Shown here one piece after another: positions 1 to 13,792 of a stretch of DNA of 64,000 nucleotides. The notes beneath the pieces are model-generated. The model was not told the origin of the DNA. It was given only the letters and a program-made list of their open reading frames with translations, and did not search any database. This DNA is from Peromyscus leucopus (taxonomy: Eukaryota > Chordata > Mammalia > Rodentia > Cricetidae), in the NCBI RefSeq assembly GCF_004664715.2, contig NC_051064.1, positions 109,425,740-109,489,739 on the forward strand. The letters are read 5' to 3'. The translations under genes and the position numbers were made by a program. How positions within the stretch are numbered: the stretch's first letter is position 1; every line of letters begins with the position of its first letter.

Positions 1-622
1 AATTAGGACATTAGGAACAGTCATTCATAATTCCTGGGGACCTGCTTATCTGTTTTGACTGTTCCTTAGGATTCTTATTTAGCTCTTTAAAATACTGTTT
101 AAAGGGCTAAAGAGGTGGCTCGGCAGTTACACTGCTTTTGCTGAAGCACAGGCTTGTTCCCAGCACCCACACCAGGCAGCTCACTACCACCTGTCATCTC
201 TAGCTGCCGGGGAGCTGACAGACATTGATACATGACACATAATTTAAAACAATAATGAAAATGCATCTAAAAATGATGATTCAGATCATCTCTCTCTGAA
301 CCTGTGCCGGTATCGCTAGTGCCTCCAAATAAAGGACGCTGCTGTACTTTGCCTCACAGAGCAGAGGCCCCTTGTAAGAGAGACCATTGCTGTTGTGTAG
401 TCCAGGGGCTCACCCTGAACCCACATCTGCTTTCAGAAACTTGCTGTGATATGAAGGACCAAGAAAATGCACAGATAGCAGAATACAAGCCTGTCTCACT
501 CCAGTAAAAACATCCTGATCCTAATAGCTGGCTCGTTTTTCAGAAGCATTTATGTGATCCTGTGTGTTTTGTTGAGAGCATGCTGCTTTCCATTTAAAGA
601 GCTATTCAATTCTTCTACACAG
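1..622 (+). other. Usp24 intron sequence at window start
   Basis: No exon is visible. It should be the intron following the exon that ends in the FWK residues just before IFKMW; a diverged B2-like SINE lies at 104-262. Confidence 0.7.
104..262 (+). mobile_element. Diverged B2/B3-type SINE
   Basis: The order of motifs follows the B2 plan: 'gggctaaagaggtggctc', then 'ccagcacccacaccaggcag', then an A-rich end. Many substitutions indicate an old copy. Confidence 0.65.
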
Positions 623-721
623 ATCTTCAAGATGTGGAACAAGGAGCTCTATGTGAGGGAGCAGCAGGATGCGTATGAGTTCTTCACCAGTCTTATTGAT
701 CAGATGGATGAGTATCTCAAG
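623..721 (+). CDS. Usp24: Usp24 coding exon (USP domain, QQDAYEFF box)
   Basis: It encodes fragment residues 1-33, starting IFKMWNKELY and holding the QQDAYEFF motif conserved after the Cys box of USP peptidases. It is preceded by ctacacag and followed by gtgatg, phase 0 at both ends. The first exon of the gene visible in the window. Confidence 0.95.
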
Positions 722-3700
722 GTGATGACAGTCTCCACTGCCCTCTGATTCCTTCAGCTAGTTACAGTGTAGGAATGATGCCTGAAGGTTTACAGCGACT
801 GAAAGTCACAAACCAGGAAGTAGTCGTCTTGAGCGTCGCAGCTGCAGTTCAGACACTCAGCATTTACAATTAATGCATCCATATTATTGGAGAAGTATTC
901 TTTATTCATCTAAGCTGATAGAGCAGTGTAGTTCCTAATCTATACTACAGAGTAAATGACCATTCATGCTTGTGTATTTTTGCAATGTCCCTAGAGGTAG
1001 AGTCTGGCTGCAGAGCGCCCAGTGAATTGATGGTCCCCTGGAGTCAGTTCTGGGGACTGGGAGACTTCTCTAGCAAAAGGACAAAAGGACTAGATAGACT
1101 ATTATTTGTGGTGATGCTTACATTCAAAGCTTTCTGCCTTTCTCAATAAAACATGTGACAGACTTGCCTAGACGTGCCACTGTACATCTTATCCATAAGC
1201 ACAATTATTACACTTCATCTGTTTAAAATAACTTACAAATATATAGTATCTGTCCTTGAGAAAAAAGCAAAAATTGTCAGAGTTGCTGCTGCCTTGCAAC
1301 TTAAAGCACAGGAAAAAATTCAGACTCATAAATGGAAGACTTGTCATGATCAGCTCTCATGGACCCTTCTCTCTTCCTCCTCTTCTGATTGTTTGCATGC
1401 TCTGACACTGGAGCTAATGATAGCTTATTAGCCTTCCTTTAGTTTCTAACTGAAACTACCAGTATTACTCTTTATATTTTGATGGCTAAGTTGAAATTTT
1501 TAAATAAAATGTTATCTGAACCAACTTGTACATTCTAGGCATATCAGTTAAAACTTTAAATTTTTTTCTCTGACAGAAAATGGGACGAGAACAAATTTTT
1601 AAGAATACTTTCCAGGGCATCTATTCTGATCAGAAGATCTGTAAAGATTGTCCTCACAGGTTAGTGAAGATGTCACTGCTACATTAAACAATGACTGTTA
1701 GGAATAGGGGTGTAGCTCAGGGGTACAGCATTTGTCTGACAGGTACAGGACCCTGGTTTTGATGTCAGCACCATGGGGGAAAATATCTTTAAATGATATT
1801 TTAGAAAGTTATAAATGTTAACTTATTGCTGACTTGTAGATTGATTTCTTACTGGATCAATAAATGTTCAGTGAATTATATTCCATAATTACTCTGTAGC
1901 CTTAAAGTATTTATTGAAAATCATGTTTTGGTCAGTGTGCTTTTAAAATGCTGAGGCTTGTCTAATTCCCCTGGCTGTTGAGGAGGGTGTCAAAGTTCAG
2001 GTATTATGACGATCGCAGTGGTTCTCCATTCATGGGTTCTGTCTTTTCCCAACCAGATACGAGCGTGAGGAAGCTTTCATGGCTCTCAATCTAGGAGTTA
2101 CTTCTTGCCAAAGCTTGGAAATCTCTTTGGACCAGTTTGTTAGAGGTGAAGTTTTAGAAGGAAGTAATGCATACTACTGTGAGAAGTGTAAAGAAAAGGT
2201 ATCACATTTGCCCTCTACAAGAAACAATATTAGTGTTACTTGTGACTGCATACAGGTCATTATTAAGCTCTGGTTGCTGCTTCCAATAGATTGTGCTATT
2301 ATTTGTTTTCTGTGGGTACCAAAAGCTTTTACATTCATTACTTTGATTTTCTCCAGGGAGTTAATTGGTTTTTGCTTTTTCTTAGAGAATAACCGTGAAA
2401 AGAACATGCATTAAGTCTTTACCTAGTGTGTTGGTAATTCACCTGATGAGATTTGGCTTTGACTGGGAGAGTGGACGATCCATTAAATACGATGAACAAA
2501 TACGGGTAACTTCTTTCTGTTCCTGAAATTTCTGTTAACCATGACTCCCCTTCCCTCTTTCCTTTCCTTCTTTCCTACATCCTGTCTGTCCCAGAAAAGC
2601 AGCATGAAGAGTCTGCAGCCCTTGTTTGAAAAGCTGCCGCTCACAGGACAGGCAGACCGACAAATGGTGCTTTTGTTTCTGAAGGCACCCTAACCGTGGC
2701 TGTGAAATGAAATGCTTCTGTGACACACAGGACTGTCAGAGACGCTATGTGTGAATGGGGCAGGAGGCAGCCCTCGTTTTGGAGAGCACGACTCTTACTT
2801 TGTCTGCCAAGTATGTTCCCACATAGCATTAATGTGTTCTTTATGCTGTTACATAGTTTCCCTGGATGCTCAATATGGAGCCTTACACAGTCTCGGGAAT
2901 GGCCCGCCAGGACTCGTCTTCCGAAGTTGGTGAAAATGGGAGAAATATGGATCAAGGAGGTGGAGGATCCCCACGGAAAAAAGTTGCCCTCACAGAAAAC
3001 TACGAGCTTGTTGGTGTCATTGTACACAGTGGGCAGGCACATGCAGGCCATTACTATTCCTTCATCAAGGACAGGCGGTAAGGTCTCTTCCACAAGGCCT
3101 CGTGTGATCTCCGCTTCCCCTGCTGACTCTGCCATCCACCCACCACTGGAGAACTTCTGGGGAGGGCAGAGGGGAAGGCAGGGTTTACAGCCCAGGCTGG
3201 CCTCCTCCTCAGTCCTGCTTCTGCCTCCCAAGTGCTGGGATTGTAGGCGGGTATCATGATGCCCAGCTGTAGGAACTCACATTACCCTTTGTTCTGCATT
3301 TCCAATTTTTTAAACTTAGGATAACTATTTTTACTCCTTTGATTTGAAAAGTTTTAGAAGCTGAAATCACTACACCTCTGTTGCTACATTTTCCTGGATG
3401 CTTTTAAGTAGCCATCATCTGCTTTATCTATACACAGTACATATTGATAAATGCAAGGGATAAAGATAACTGTTTTTAAATCTTATAGTGTTTATCTGAT
3501 CTCTGGTCCTAGGGGGTGTGGAAAAGGAAAGTGGTATAAATTTAATGACACCGTTATAGAAGAATTTGACCTAAATGATGAGACCCTAGAGTATGAGTGC
3601 TTTGGAGGAGAATATAGACCGAAAGTTTATGATCAAAGTAAGTATTTATAAGTAGATATTTTTTATTCATTTTATTTTTTAATACATAGCTTTCTATCAA

Positions 3701-6700
3701 GTTAGAAGCTATATTCCTTATATAAAAACAACAGATTTTGTCCTTTTCCTTTGTATTCTTCCAGCGATAGAGCCACAACTATTTTACCTTCTATTTTTTA
3801 AATTTTTTTCCTAAATAGAATTGCATTACATTTCCCTCTCCCTCTCCTCCCTCCAACCCCTCCCATGCCCCTCCACACTCAAGGTGACAACCTCTTTTTC
3901 TTTATGATTGTTACATATGTGTGTGTATGTCTATGTTTGAGTGCAAATATATATCAATACAACCTGCTGAGTTTGTTTTTATTGGTGCTCTGTATATGGT
4001 TTCAAGGTTGACCACTCTACATTGGAGAACTTTTTGTTGTTGTTGTTTTTTCGAGGCAGGGTTTCTCTGTGTAGTTTTGGAGCCTGTCCTGGATCTCGCT
4101 TTGTAGACCAGGCTGGCCTTGAACTCACAGAGATCCGCCTGACTCTGCTCTTCCCCTCACCTGCTGGGATTAAAGGAGTGCGCCACCGCTGCCCGGCTGG
4201 ACAACTTTTTTGATAGCCAATGTGATATACTCAAGCCCTTGGAGGGAAAAAATGTCTAAAAAGAATGTGAATTAACAAATCAAGTGAATGAAATAACATT
4301 AGGGAAAGCTAATGAATAAGGAATTTCAATTAGAACTAGTTGGCCACTAAAATTGTCTATTTCTATTTGACTTACACAGAGGTATAATTACTCTGTATAA
4401 TTACAGAAGACGGTTCTAGCACCTGTGCTTTCCAAATGTGTTTGTTTGTTTGTTTGCTTGCTTGCTTGTTTGTTTTTTCAAGACAGGGTTTCTCTGTGTA
4501 GTTTTAGTGCCTGTCCTGGATCTCACTCTGTAGACCAGGCTGTCCTCGAACTCACAGAGATCCACCTGGCTCTGCCTCCTGAGTGCTAGGATTAAAGGCG
4601 TGGGCCACTGCTGCCCGACCCAAACATTATTTATTATGCAGTGTGTTAAATGCCTTCCCTCCATCCTCACGCCCCAAGGAAAGTACCTTAACTTGCCTTC
4701 TAGGCAACACTCTAACACACCCATGTTTTATTTACACTTTGCTCTCTGCAAATTTACTAAATAAATTGTTGAATTTGTAGTTCCTTTATTATAATCATGC
4801 TAAGAAACATGTTATTTACCAAGACTTCTCCCTTAATGTCTTGCAAAATAGCAAACCCATACACTGATGTACGTCGAAGATACTGGAATGCCTACATGCT
4901 CTTCTACCAAAGGGTGTCTGATCAAAACTCCCCTGTATTGCCAAAGAAAAGTCGAGTCAGCGTTGTAAGACAGGAGGCTGAGGATCTCTCTCTGTAAGTT
5001 CTCTGCCATGGAACTTGCTGTGTGGTTTCAGTAGGTATTGATAGGATCTTCATAATAAATGCTCAATGCTTAAAAATAATTAGCTAAACTTAAGAGGAAT
5101 TCTAAAGAAAATAAGAAATCTCTTCTTTCTTGCTCTAAGACTTTATTGCCCTGGCATGAAGTTATTTTGTATTTAGAAATATGCATATAAATTGAATTGA
5201 GATTTATTTTCAATTTAGAATTGAGGTGTATATATACACATACTAAATGCACTTTCTGCCCAAACCATAATACTATAACCAGAAAACTGGGTTTGTTTTG
5301 TTGTTTTGTTTTTTAACGGTCTTATTCTTAGTGAATTTGCCTTTGCTATATTGAATCAGAAAAGTTTGCAGTTTATGTTTACGTACAGCACCCAGTATAT
5401 AAAGGTGGCAGCGTTAGAGACTGCTGAAACAAAACCCCTTATGCTCAGCAGTTCTTCGATTCTCTCTCTCAGGTCAGCTCCATCTTCACCTGAGATTTCG
5501 CCTCAATCCTCTCCTCGGCCCCATAGGCCTAATAATGACAGGCTTTCTATTCTAACGAAGCTGGTTAAAAAAGGTGAGAAGAAAGGACTGTTTGTGGAGA
5601 AAATGCCTGCTCGGATATACCAGGTGAGAACCACGTAAACGGATAGAGCAGTGGTTCAGCTGGTAAGAGCTCTTAACTGCTCTTGTAGAGGATCTGGGTT
5701 CAATTCCCAGCACCTACCTGGTAACTCACAGCCAGTGGTAGGTAGCTCACAGCCAGTTGTAACTCCAGTTCTAGGGTATTCAGTACCCTCTCTACCTCTC
5801 AGAACCAGGCACAGATGGTGTACATACATAAATGGAGGCAAAATACTGACACACAAAATGAAAATAAACCAATCTTTGGGTGGAGGGTGGGTACGTAATT
5901 CCCTAAGGGAGAAAATCAAGATGAATGTCAGAATCCATGTTGTAAGTCCGGATTACTTCTGCCTGTCTTCTCTATTTATGGTCTTCATGTGCCACTTTTT
6001 CATCCCCAACTGTCCTGTGTCTTCTATAACACAGAGAGAGACTGTAGAGATAGTGCCGCAGTGTGAGAACACAAAAAACGAACATACATTCAAGATCGCC
6101 AGCATCATCCCTGAGTAGAGAAACACATTATCTAAGAGAACAAGTCAAGACTCAGAACTGTCAGTTAAGACTAAGCTAAAAGTGATGGCTGTTGTTTACT
6201 GAATACTTGCTCTGTGCTACAGACCATAAACAAGTTATAGTTTGAGACAGGTTCTCAACTCTGTAGCCATGGTGGCCTAGAATTCACTGTATAGATCAAG
6301 CTAGCCTCAGACTCACAGAGATCCAAGTGCTGAGATTAAAGACATGCACCACCATACCTGGCTAAACAGGTTTTTATGAATTAATTAAACTTTCTAAATC
6401 TCTTGTAGAATTGTAGGCAGTCTTACTCCTGTTTTTCAAATGGAGCAAAACAAGGCTGATTAAAAAAAGGAAATGGCCTGCAATCTCACAAGACAAGGGT
6501 TTGATATCAGAACCAATCCATTTGTCAGATCCAGGCCTTATACACTAGACAGCCCAAGCTAGATAGGCAGAGCCAGAGAATATAAGGAAAATGTGCAGTC
6601 TTCTTCAGAAGGAAGAGCTGAGCCACCTGAGCCGGGGAGGTATGGAGATGCTTGTGCTTAGGGAGTTCTGTTTGTCTCTTCACACAGCCTGCTGAGTTCC

Positions 6701-9700
6701 CCAAAGGAGATTAGAAGAAGTGATAGCTTACCTTTCTACAGTGCCTTAGATTTAAAGGAAGATTTCTCTCTCATTTTATAAAACTCAAAGCTTGAAAAAA
6801 GATAATTATAAATTATAATTTGTTTTTTACAAACCCTTATTACCTAAACATTTTGGTAAAAATAACCCTCCACATATTATTTTAGCTGTTCATTAAAAAT
6901 AATCACTGATTTTGTTTTATAGATGGTGAGAGATGAAAACCTCAAGTTTATGAAGAATAGAGACGTGTACAGTAGTGACTATTTCAGTTTTGTTTTGTCT
7001 TTAGCATCATTGAATGCCGTAAGTAGCTGGTTGTAACTAAAGAGCTAAAAAAAATGATGCCCTTATTTCAGGTGTTAGCATTCAGCTACATGCAAAACCC
7101 CATTTCCTATACATATGTTACTTACTGGGTAACACTAACATGCAGGCAGCTTTGGGGCTATGCAGTGTGGATTATGAGTGGTATGGGTTACACAAACTGA
7201 GTTTTTAGATTTTGTGACAAATTTGAGGAACTGTGAGGTTGAGTGGCTGAGGGTCTTATCAGTTGCTCCTATGCTTTATGGATTAACTTTTCCTATCTGT
7301 AGTCATATAGTGTCAGACTCAAAATTAACTTTCCAGTACTTCCTTGTCTAAAGTACTATTGTTATAATTTGCCAAAAAGGGCAAAGACTATTCTGAGAGG
7401 GCTTCATTTAAAAATGAAGATATCCTAACTTTTTTAAAAACTATAAATGAGTGTTTACTATCACTAGCTGGCTAGGCTTTGTTTGTTTGTTTGTTTGTTT
7501 GTTTGTTTGTTTGAGATAGGATTTCATGTAGTCCAGGCTATCTCCAAGGACTTCCATGTAGTTGATCCTCAACTTTGAACTACTTACCTTTCTGCTTTTA
7601 CTTCCTGTGTGCTAAGATTAGGTCTGTATAAATATGTAATGATCTGTAAGACTTGTGAAAAATATCCTCTTGTCCTCCCTCTCGTAGACTAAACTAAAGC
7701 ACCCGTATTATCCTTGCATGGCAAAGGTGAGTTTGCAGCTTGCCATTCAGTTCCTTTTCCAAACTTACCTACGAACAAAGAAAAAACTCAGGTAAGAATA
7801 ATGTTTTACGAGTCTGTTACAGAAAACACTGGTTAATTCGATGGAAAAATAACTTTATAAATTCAAAATATTTCAGTACTATCTGATGTGCCCAGCTTAC
7901 AAGACATAGCCTCTGTCTTTCAGAAAGTTTTGACGAGAAGGGTTGATAAAGAAATTGCTGTGCTACGAGACATAAATTCCATGTCTTTGAAAACTGTGCA
8001 GAACCATATCTGTCAGTGCCGTCAGCGTATTTTAAAAAGAACAAACAGGGAAGGCATCATCCTAGGCAGAAGGGAAGAATCTAGAGTAGCAAACAGGATT
8101 TGCTTAAGGCACCCATGTGTGACTAGTTAGCTGTATTTTTCTGAAAGTTGTATATTTACTTGTAAGGGGCTCTGTAGTTGGGAGATTTCTCTGGTCCTGC
8201 CTGGGCCCTGCAGTCAGGACAAATCTCTCACCCACAGTCCCGCAGCCTTTTATAAAATAATCACACAGAGTCTTAATATTATTTATAACTGCTTGGCCAT
8301 TAAATGCTCGGGCTTATTACTGCCTAGCTCTTACACTTAAATTAACCCATAATTCTTATCTATGTTTAGCCATGTGGCTTGGTACCTTTTCTCAGTTCTG
8401 CCTTGTCATCTTGCTTCCTCTGTGTCTGGCTGGCAACTCCTGACTCAGCCTTCCTCTTCCCAGAATTCTCCTTGTCTGCTTATCCTGCCTATACTGCCTG
8501 TGTGGCTACTGGCCAATCAGCATTTTATTTATCAACCAATCAGAGCAACACATTCACAGCATGCAGAATGACATTCCACAGCAGGGCTCAATTAAGACCA
8601 ATCACTAGGTGCCAGACTAGGAAGTGTGGGCTGTGGTCAGTAGCAGTTCATGGAAAAGTTTGCAGCAGGACTTTCAATGATGTTACGAGCTCCGGGTATC
8701 AATATCATTAGCATCTTTTTCATTACTGGCTTTTATCTCCAACACCTGATAAGGTGCCTGGATCATTATAGATTCTGGGTTAGTAATTATTGGCCCTCAT
8801 ATGTGACTGAAGGAGAAAGAGAGCTGAGGAATAGTTTGTAGGAAAATACCTGGAGAAAGAGGAGACTTGAGTTGCAACTGGTTAAAGTTAGAAGACAGTG
8901 GAGCTCTGGCTAGCAAAGTAAGTATGCTTATCAAGTCTGGGTGTGGGGAAAGGTTTTTCAGCCAGACTCTTGAAGAAAAATAATTAATAATGGGAGCCTC
9001 ATTTATATGTAACAACCAAAAGTATATTGAGTGATAACAATATTATGTGACGTTAAAAAGGAGAACATGTATTTGTCCTTTAAAGTCTGCATAGGATTAA
9101 GTAGAGAAATTCAGTTGCTACTTTCATTTGTGAAATGTATTCATGGTATCTACATGCTATATGTACTGTTTCCATTTTGTCTGTAGTGTTTGGGGGTCAC
9201 TGGGGTCTCAGGAGTGTTGTGAGATTATGGGTAACATAGTCAGGCCACCTTTTCTCTGTCCAAATCTTGAAACATTATTATGCTTCAGCATATTAATGAT
9301 TTTAGCAATACAAGACAAAAGCTATTCTAAAGGTGAGCCCTGTTGACACTGGCTTAGTTGTGCCAGACAAAATGTTACAGATCTGGTGTTCATCAGTTGA
9401 CATGGACTGATAAAGAGATACAAGTGAAGTCAAAGATGTAGGCACCTGCACATGTTTTTGTCCTGTGGGGGAGAAGGAGTTATACCATGAATAACCTAAC
9501 ATGGAGACACTGAGTCATTTAAGTGGGTAGTCACTGAATATTTCATCTACCCTTGGTTCCTGTCCACAGTGGAATAAGGTGGACAGGCGTGACACACTAT
9601 GAAATGACGCGCTGGGGTCACTTGCTGGGCCTAACATTGCTCTTCGCTCTTTTAAAAGGGTTGATACTGAAGAATGGATTGCTACTATTGAAGCATTACT

Positions 9701-12700
9701 TTCAAAGAGTTTGGATGCTTGTCAGTGGCTTGTTGAGTATTTTATTAGCTCTGAAGGACGGGAATTGGTAAAGTAAGTGTCAAGATCTCTTAATTAAAAG
9801 AAATTTGTGTCCTTTCCTATCATTTAGAAGTAAAGCTTCTTAAAACCCGTTACATTTCAACTTGAAATCGTTTTTTGAGATTAAAATCCATTTTAAGCTT
9901 TTCACAGAAGCAGTAAGGAAATTAGACCGCTCCAGAATCATCTTTTGGACTAGATGCTGGCGAGGGGCTCAGTGACTGCAGGGAGAGTGTAAGGTGATGA
10001 CTGCCAGGTGTTCACAGAGTGCAAACCCTTAATCCTTGCTCTGGCTCAGGAGAAGCATGCAAGTCCTTTTCCTCAGGTCTCAGTCTGGTAACAAGTAAAT
10101 AGGGAATCCGAGGTTACTATTACAGCCCTATTACTGTACACTATCTGTGCTTAGATTCTGGCCCCCAAAAAAGTTAGCTGTGATAGTACATTGCCTATGT
10201 ACCTGTGAGTAGAAAAAGAAGGTGCCTTTTCAGATAAAATTCTAGAGTCTCCAATCACTTTTATTGTTTTCCTCCTACTCCCAGCTGAGCTTATTCAGTC
10301 AACTTTCCTTATTCTTGACGAGTTCATCATTATATGAGGAGCCCAGTGTTAATGAGAACTTATCCTGTCTCCTTGGTCCCAGTAGGCTCTTCTTCCCTCT
10401 GATTTGGCTCTAAACTTCTCGTGAGATCACCTCACTTCTGACTAGTAACCTAGCCTTGGGTGTCACTGAGCAAGTGATTAATAAATGGTCACTTATCACA
10501 CATGCCACACACCTGCTCTAGTCTGTTTCCATCTCCAGGTTATAAGGCATCCTCTCCTCTCCAAATGAATCTGCATCTGCAAGCCTTCCCAAGGAACTTG
10601 GCCTTGCAGTTAACTCCTGCTCCTTGTCTTTACCTGGGAGACTTCCTCCATTGGGTCACTTCTGTCGGCAGACAGATGTGTGTGTTCTGGTATTTCCTCT
10701 GTTAAAACAGATACACAGCAGGAAAGTGAGAAATGCAGGTCCTTCTCTACTAAGGGAGCACAGTCTGGTGATAAGTTGGAAATTTAATTGGATTTTTATT
10801 TTATTTTTTTGTGTTACTGGGATAAAACCGAGGGCATCACACATGTGGGTGAACGCTGCCACTGAGCTGTATCCCAAGCCTACTCCTTCCTGAAAGGTCT
10901 GTAGTAGATCCGCCTCGCACTACAGCAAAATCCACAAGCTTTGCTCAGTCTTCACTTGTGCTTCCAGGCTTGCTCTTGGTCACCTCTCAGCCAGCCTGAC
11001 TTACTGGCTCATTGAACGTGCTGAGGGGTTTTACCTGCCGCAAGCCTCTATTCCTGATACTCCTGTCCAGAACACGGTTCCCTCTGCTCTGGACTTAGGA
11101 ATTGCCTTTTGCTCCTGAGTATGTGTCCGCTCACACATACTCAGACCTGCCCTGTTGCTCTGTGTACTCCTTAGAGTTTTGTGTGTGTGTCTAGTTGAGC
11201 TTGCTTCTTAAGGACAGAATCCAGTCTGCTTGTTCCCTGCTGCACACAGCAGGCCTGCCATATAACGCGTGCTCAACTGTTTGTTCACACACACCGTGTA
11301 TATGCATCCGGCTCATGAAGACAGACTATATATACATCTCTTGGAAGAGTTACGTACTACCCCTTTAAAGTGTGCGGTAAAGAGAGCCTTTTACCCAGTT
11401 TTCTAATTCAACTTGAAAATATTTTCCCAGTAGGTCTCCCAAGAACTGTGCCAAAGAATGATTATACATTTGTAAAGTGCATAGGAAATATTTCATTCAG
11501 CGCCTTATTTATACAAAGGGAGACTTGATTTTGATTGTCTCCTGAGAAATTGTCTTCCTTTGGTAGTAGTTGTTAGTATTCCTGTTGTCAAGCATCCCAG
11601 TGAATTACGTGATCTTTTCTATAAGGTCTAATTACTTATAGTTGCTGTGACTTTCCTGAGATTAATAACAGGTGCTGCAGAAATGCTCAATAGTTAGAGC
11701 ACTGGCTGCTCTTCCAGAGGACCCACATGGCAGCTCACAGCTGTCTATAACTCCAGAGCCAGGGTCCATTGCCCTCCTCTGGCCTCCTAAGGCACCAGGC
11801 ATGTGTGTGGTGTATGTTTGTGCAGGCAAAACATCCACACACATAAAACAAAAGTTAATCTTTTTTAAAATCTTTTTTTTAAATGGTTTTTATCTAGTTC
11901 TTTCTTTAGAACCTCCAGGATATTTATTTTGCATATGTGTGTGCATATGTATGTATGTGTGGGTGGGTGGGTGCACCTGGCTGCCCTTGTGTCTGGAGGC
12001 AGGAAGCATACTCGGGAGCAGAGGCGCTCACCTTTCTTTAAGACTGGGTCCACCTGTCTCCACGCTGTAATCCTAGCACTGGAATTAAGTGTTATTACAG
12101 TGCCTGGCTTTTAAAAACCCTTCTGGGGATTCTGAGGCTTGAACTCATGTTTGCAGGGCAAACACTTTACTAAGCTATCTCCTCAGCCCAGAGAGCCTTC
12201 AAGATAGTTTATCATTGCTCTAATTAAAATGTGTCCTCACTAATGCACACAGAACAGAGAGAAAGAAGAGAGCATGCGTAAGGTGACTATCCCTTTTCTG
12301 AAATGCTTGGGACCAGACTGTGTTGGAAATTCTTTGAATTGAGGGATATTTGTATTTGCATTTGTAGTGGTGTGTCTTAGAATGGAACACAAATATAAAC
12401 ATTTATTCACTTTGTTTTATGTAAACATAATCTGGAGGTAATTCTATGCAATAGTGTTCATTTTTTTGTATGCTTAACATTTTGATGATGTAGAATTTTC
12501 CAATAGTGACATTACATAGTCACTCACAGATTTCAGATTTTACTACATTTTGGAGTGAGGATAGATAGATAGCCTATACAAATATTTCTGTAACCGAAAT
12601 ATGAAAATGATGATGGCCTTTTTCACATCAACACCCCATGCTACTTCTTTCTTTACACAAGTTTTTTATGTAGGTCTGTGTGGGTTTTGTAATAGTGAAT

Positions 12701-13759
12701 GTTTGCAGGTTGACCTAAAAAAACATAAACCACTAACATAAAGAATATTTATATTCTTTAAGGACTTTTTATTGTAGACATTTATAAACAGACATCAAGG
12801 TAGCCAGAAGTATCTTGCAAAGCTTTCTCTTACACGTCACAGTCTCCATGCATGGAATTGTTTTTCCATCTATTTTAAAGCTAATTCAGACACAGAATTC
12901 TCTGCTTTTTCAACATGTGTCTCTATCAAGTAAAGGAGTTTAGCTTTTCCCAGCATAAGCACCCTAACATTTTCAAACCAAACAAAATTAAGAACTCCTT
13001 CATATTTTCTTATACTCCACTAAGTCTCCCCACCCCCCAAATATCTCAGAATGTAGTCTGGCCATAACGTTTGTACAGATCCATGTCCTACAAAGTTCAA
13101 GCATGACTTTAGTATGTGTCTCTTGTGACTGTTAACCTTCAATGCTTACATCCCCTGTCTCCACTTGCCCACTAGATCTCCCCGATTCTAGATCTACTTT
13201 TATGGGTTGTTTTGTTTTATGGTTTTTTTTTTAGTGTTACACCAGGAGGTATACAGGATTCCTCAAGAGCTTATGCATCTGGCTAAGCCTTAGTGCAAAT
13301 GTTGTGTGGGTATCTATTGTCTTTTCAGTATTTGAGTTACTGTCTTGGGGGACTTGCAACAGAACCCATCTGTCTGGTTGCCATGTCTCATTTACAGCAT
13401 TTGGAATGACCTGGGGAAGCTGTAGTTGCTATGACTGAGCCTGGAAGGTCTCAGGATACTTGAACTAGTACCTCTGAGTCATTTTACTACATGGCTATTA
13501 GAAGTGTGTAGGGCAGGTTAGGGTTGCACACTTGTGTCCTTCTTTGTAACGTGTTTCTCTTTATTTTAGGGTTTTCTTGTTGGAGTGCAGTGTGAGAGAA
13601 GTACGTGTTGCTGTAGCCACCATTCTGGAGAAGACCTTAGACAGTGCCTTGTTTTATCAGGATAAGGTCAGTCTCACTGTCAATGTTATGTATTCTGTTT
13701 TTATCAGATGTTCTCAGTTGTACATAATAAGAAAGAAGACCTAAAATTGGTGGCTGAGC

Positions 13760-13792
<33 letters not shown>

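Larger units (their letters stand above)
9773..13569 (+). other. Large Usp24 intron, repeat content
   Basis: 3.8 kb without an exon. It holds an antisense ID-like fragment (about 10810-10880), a B2 (11670-11864) and an antisense B3-like block (to 12192). The rest looks unique. Confidence 0.6.

Noticed and set aside
304..507. 67-aa open frame before the first recognised Usp24 exon
   Set aside because: No similarity to USP24 or a SINE-free exon pattern; the Usp24 phase continues from an exon upstream of the window. Treated as intron.
1705..1795. Possible tRNA gene
   Set aside because: The A box is tRNA-like but the B box and acceptor stem are lost and an A-rich tail follows; it is an ID SINE.
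2079..2414. Extended reading through the exon ending at 2198
   Set aside because: The part after the gtatca donor has no USP24 similarity, and the next exon at 2386 continues the family sequence in phase.
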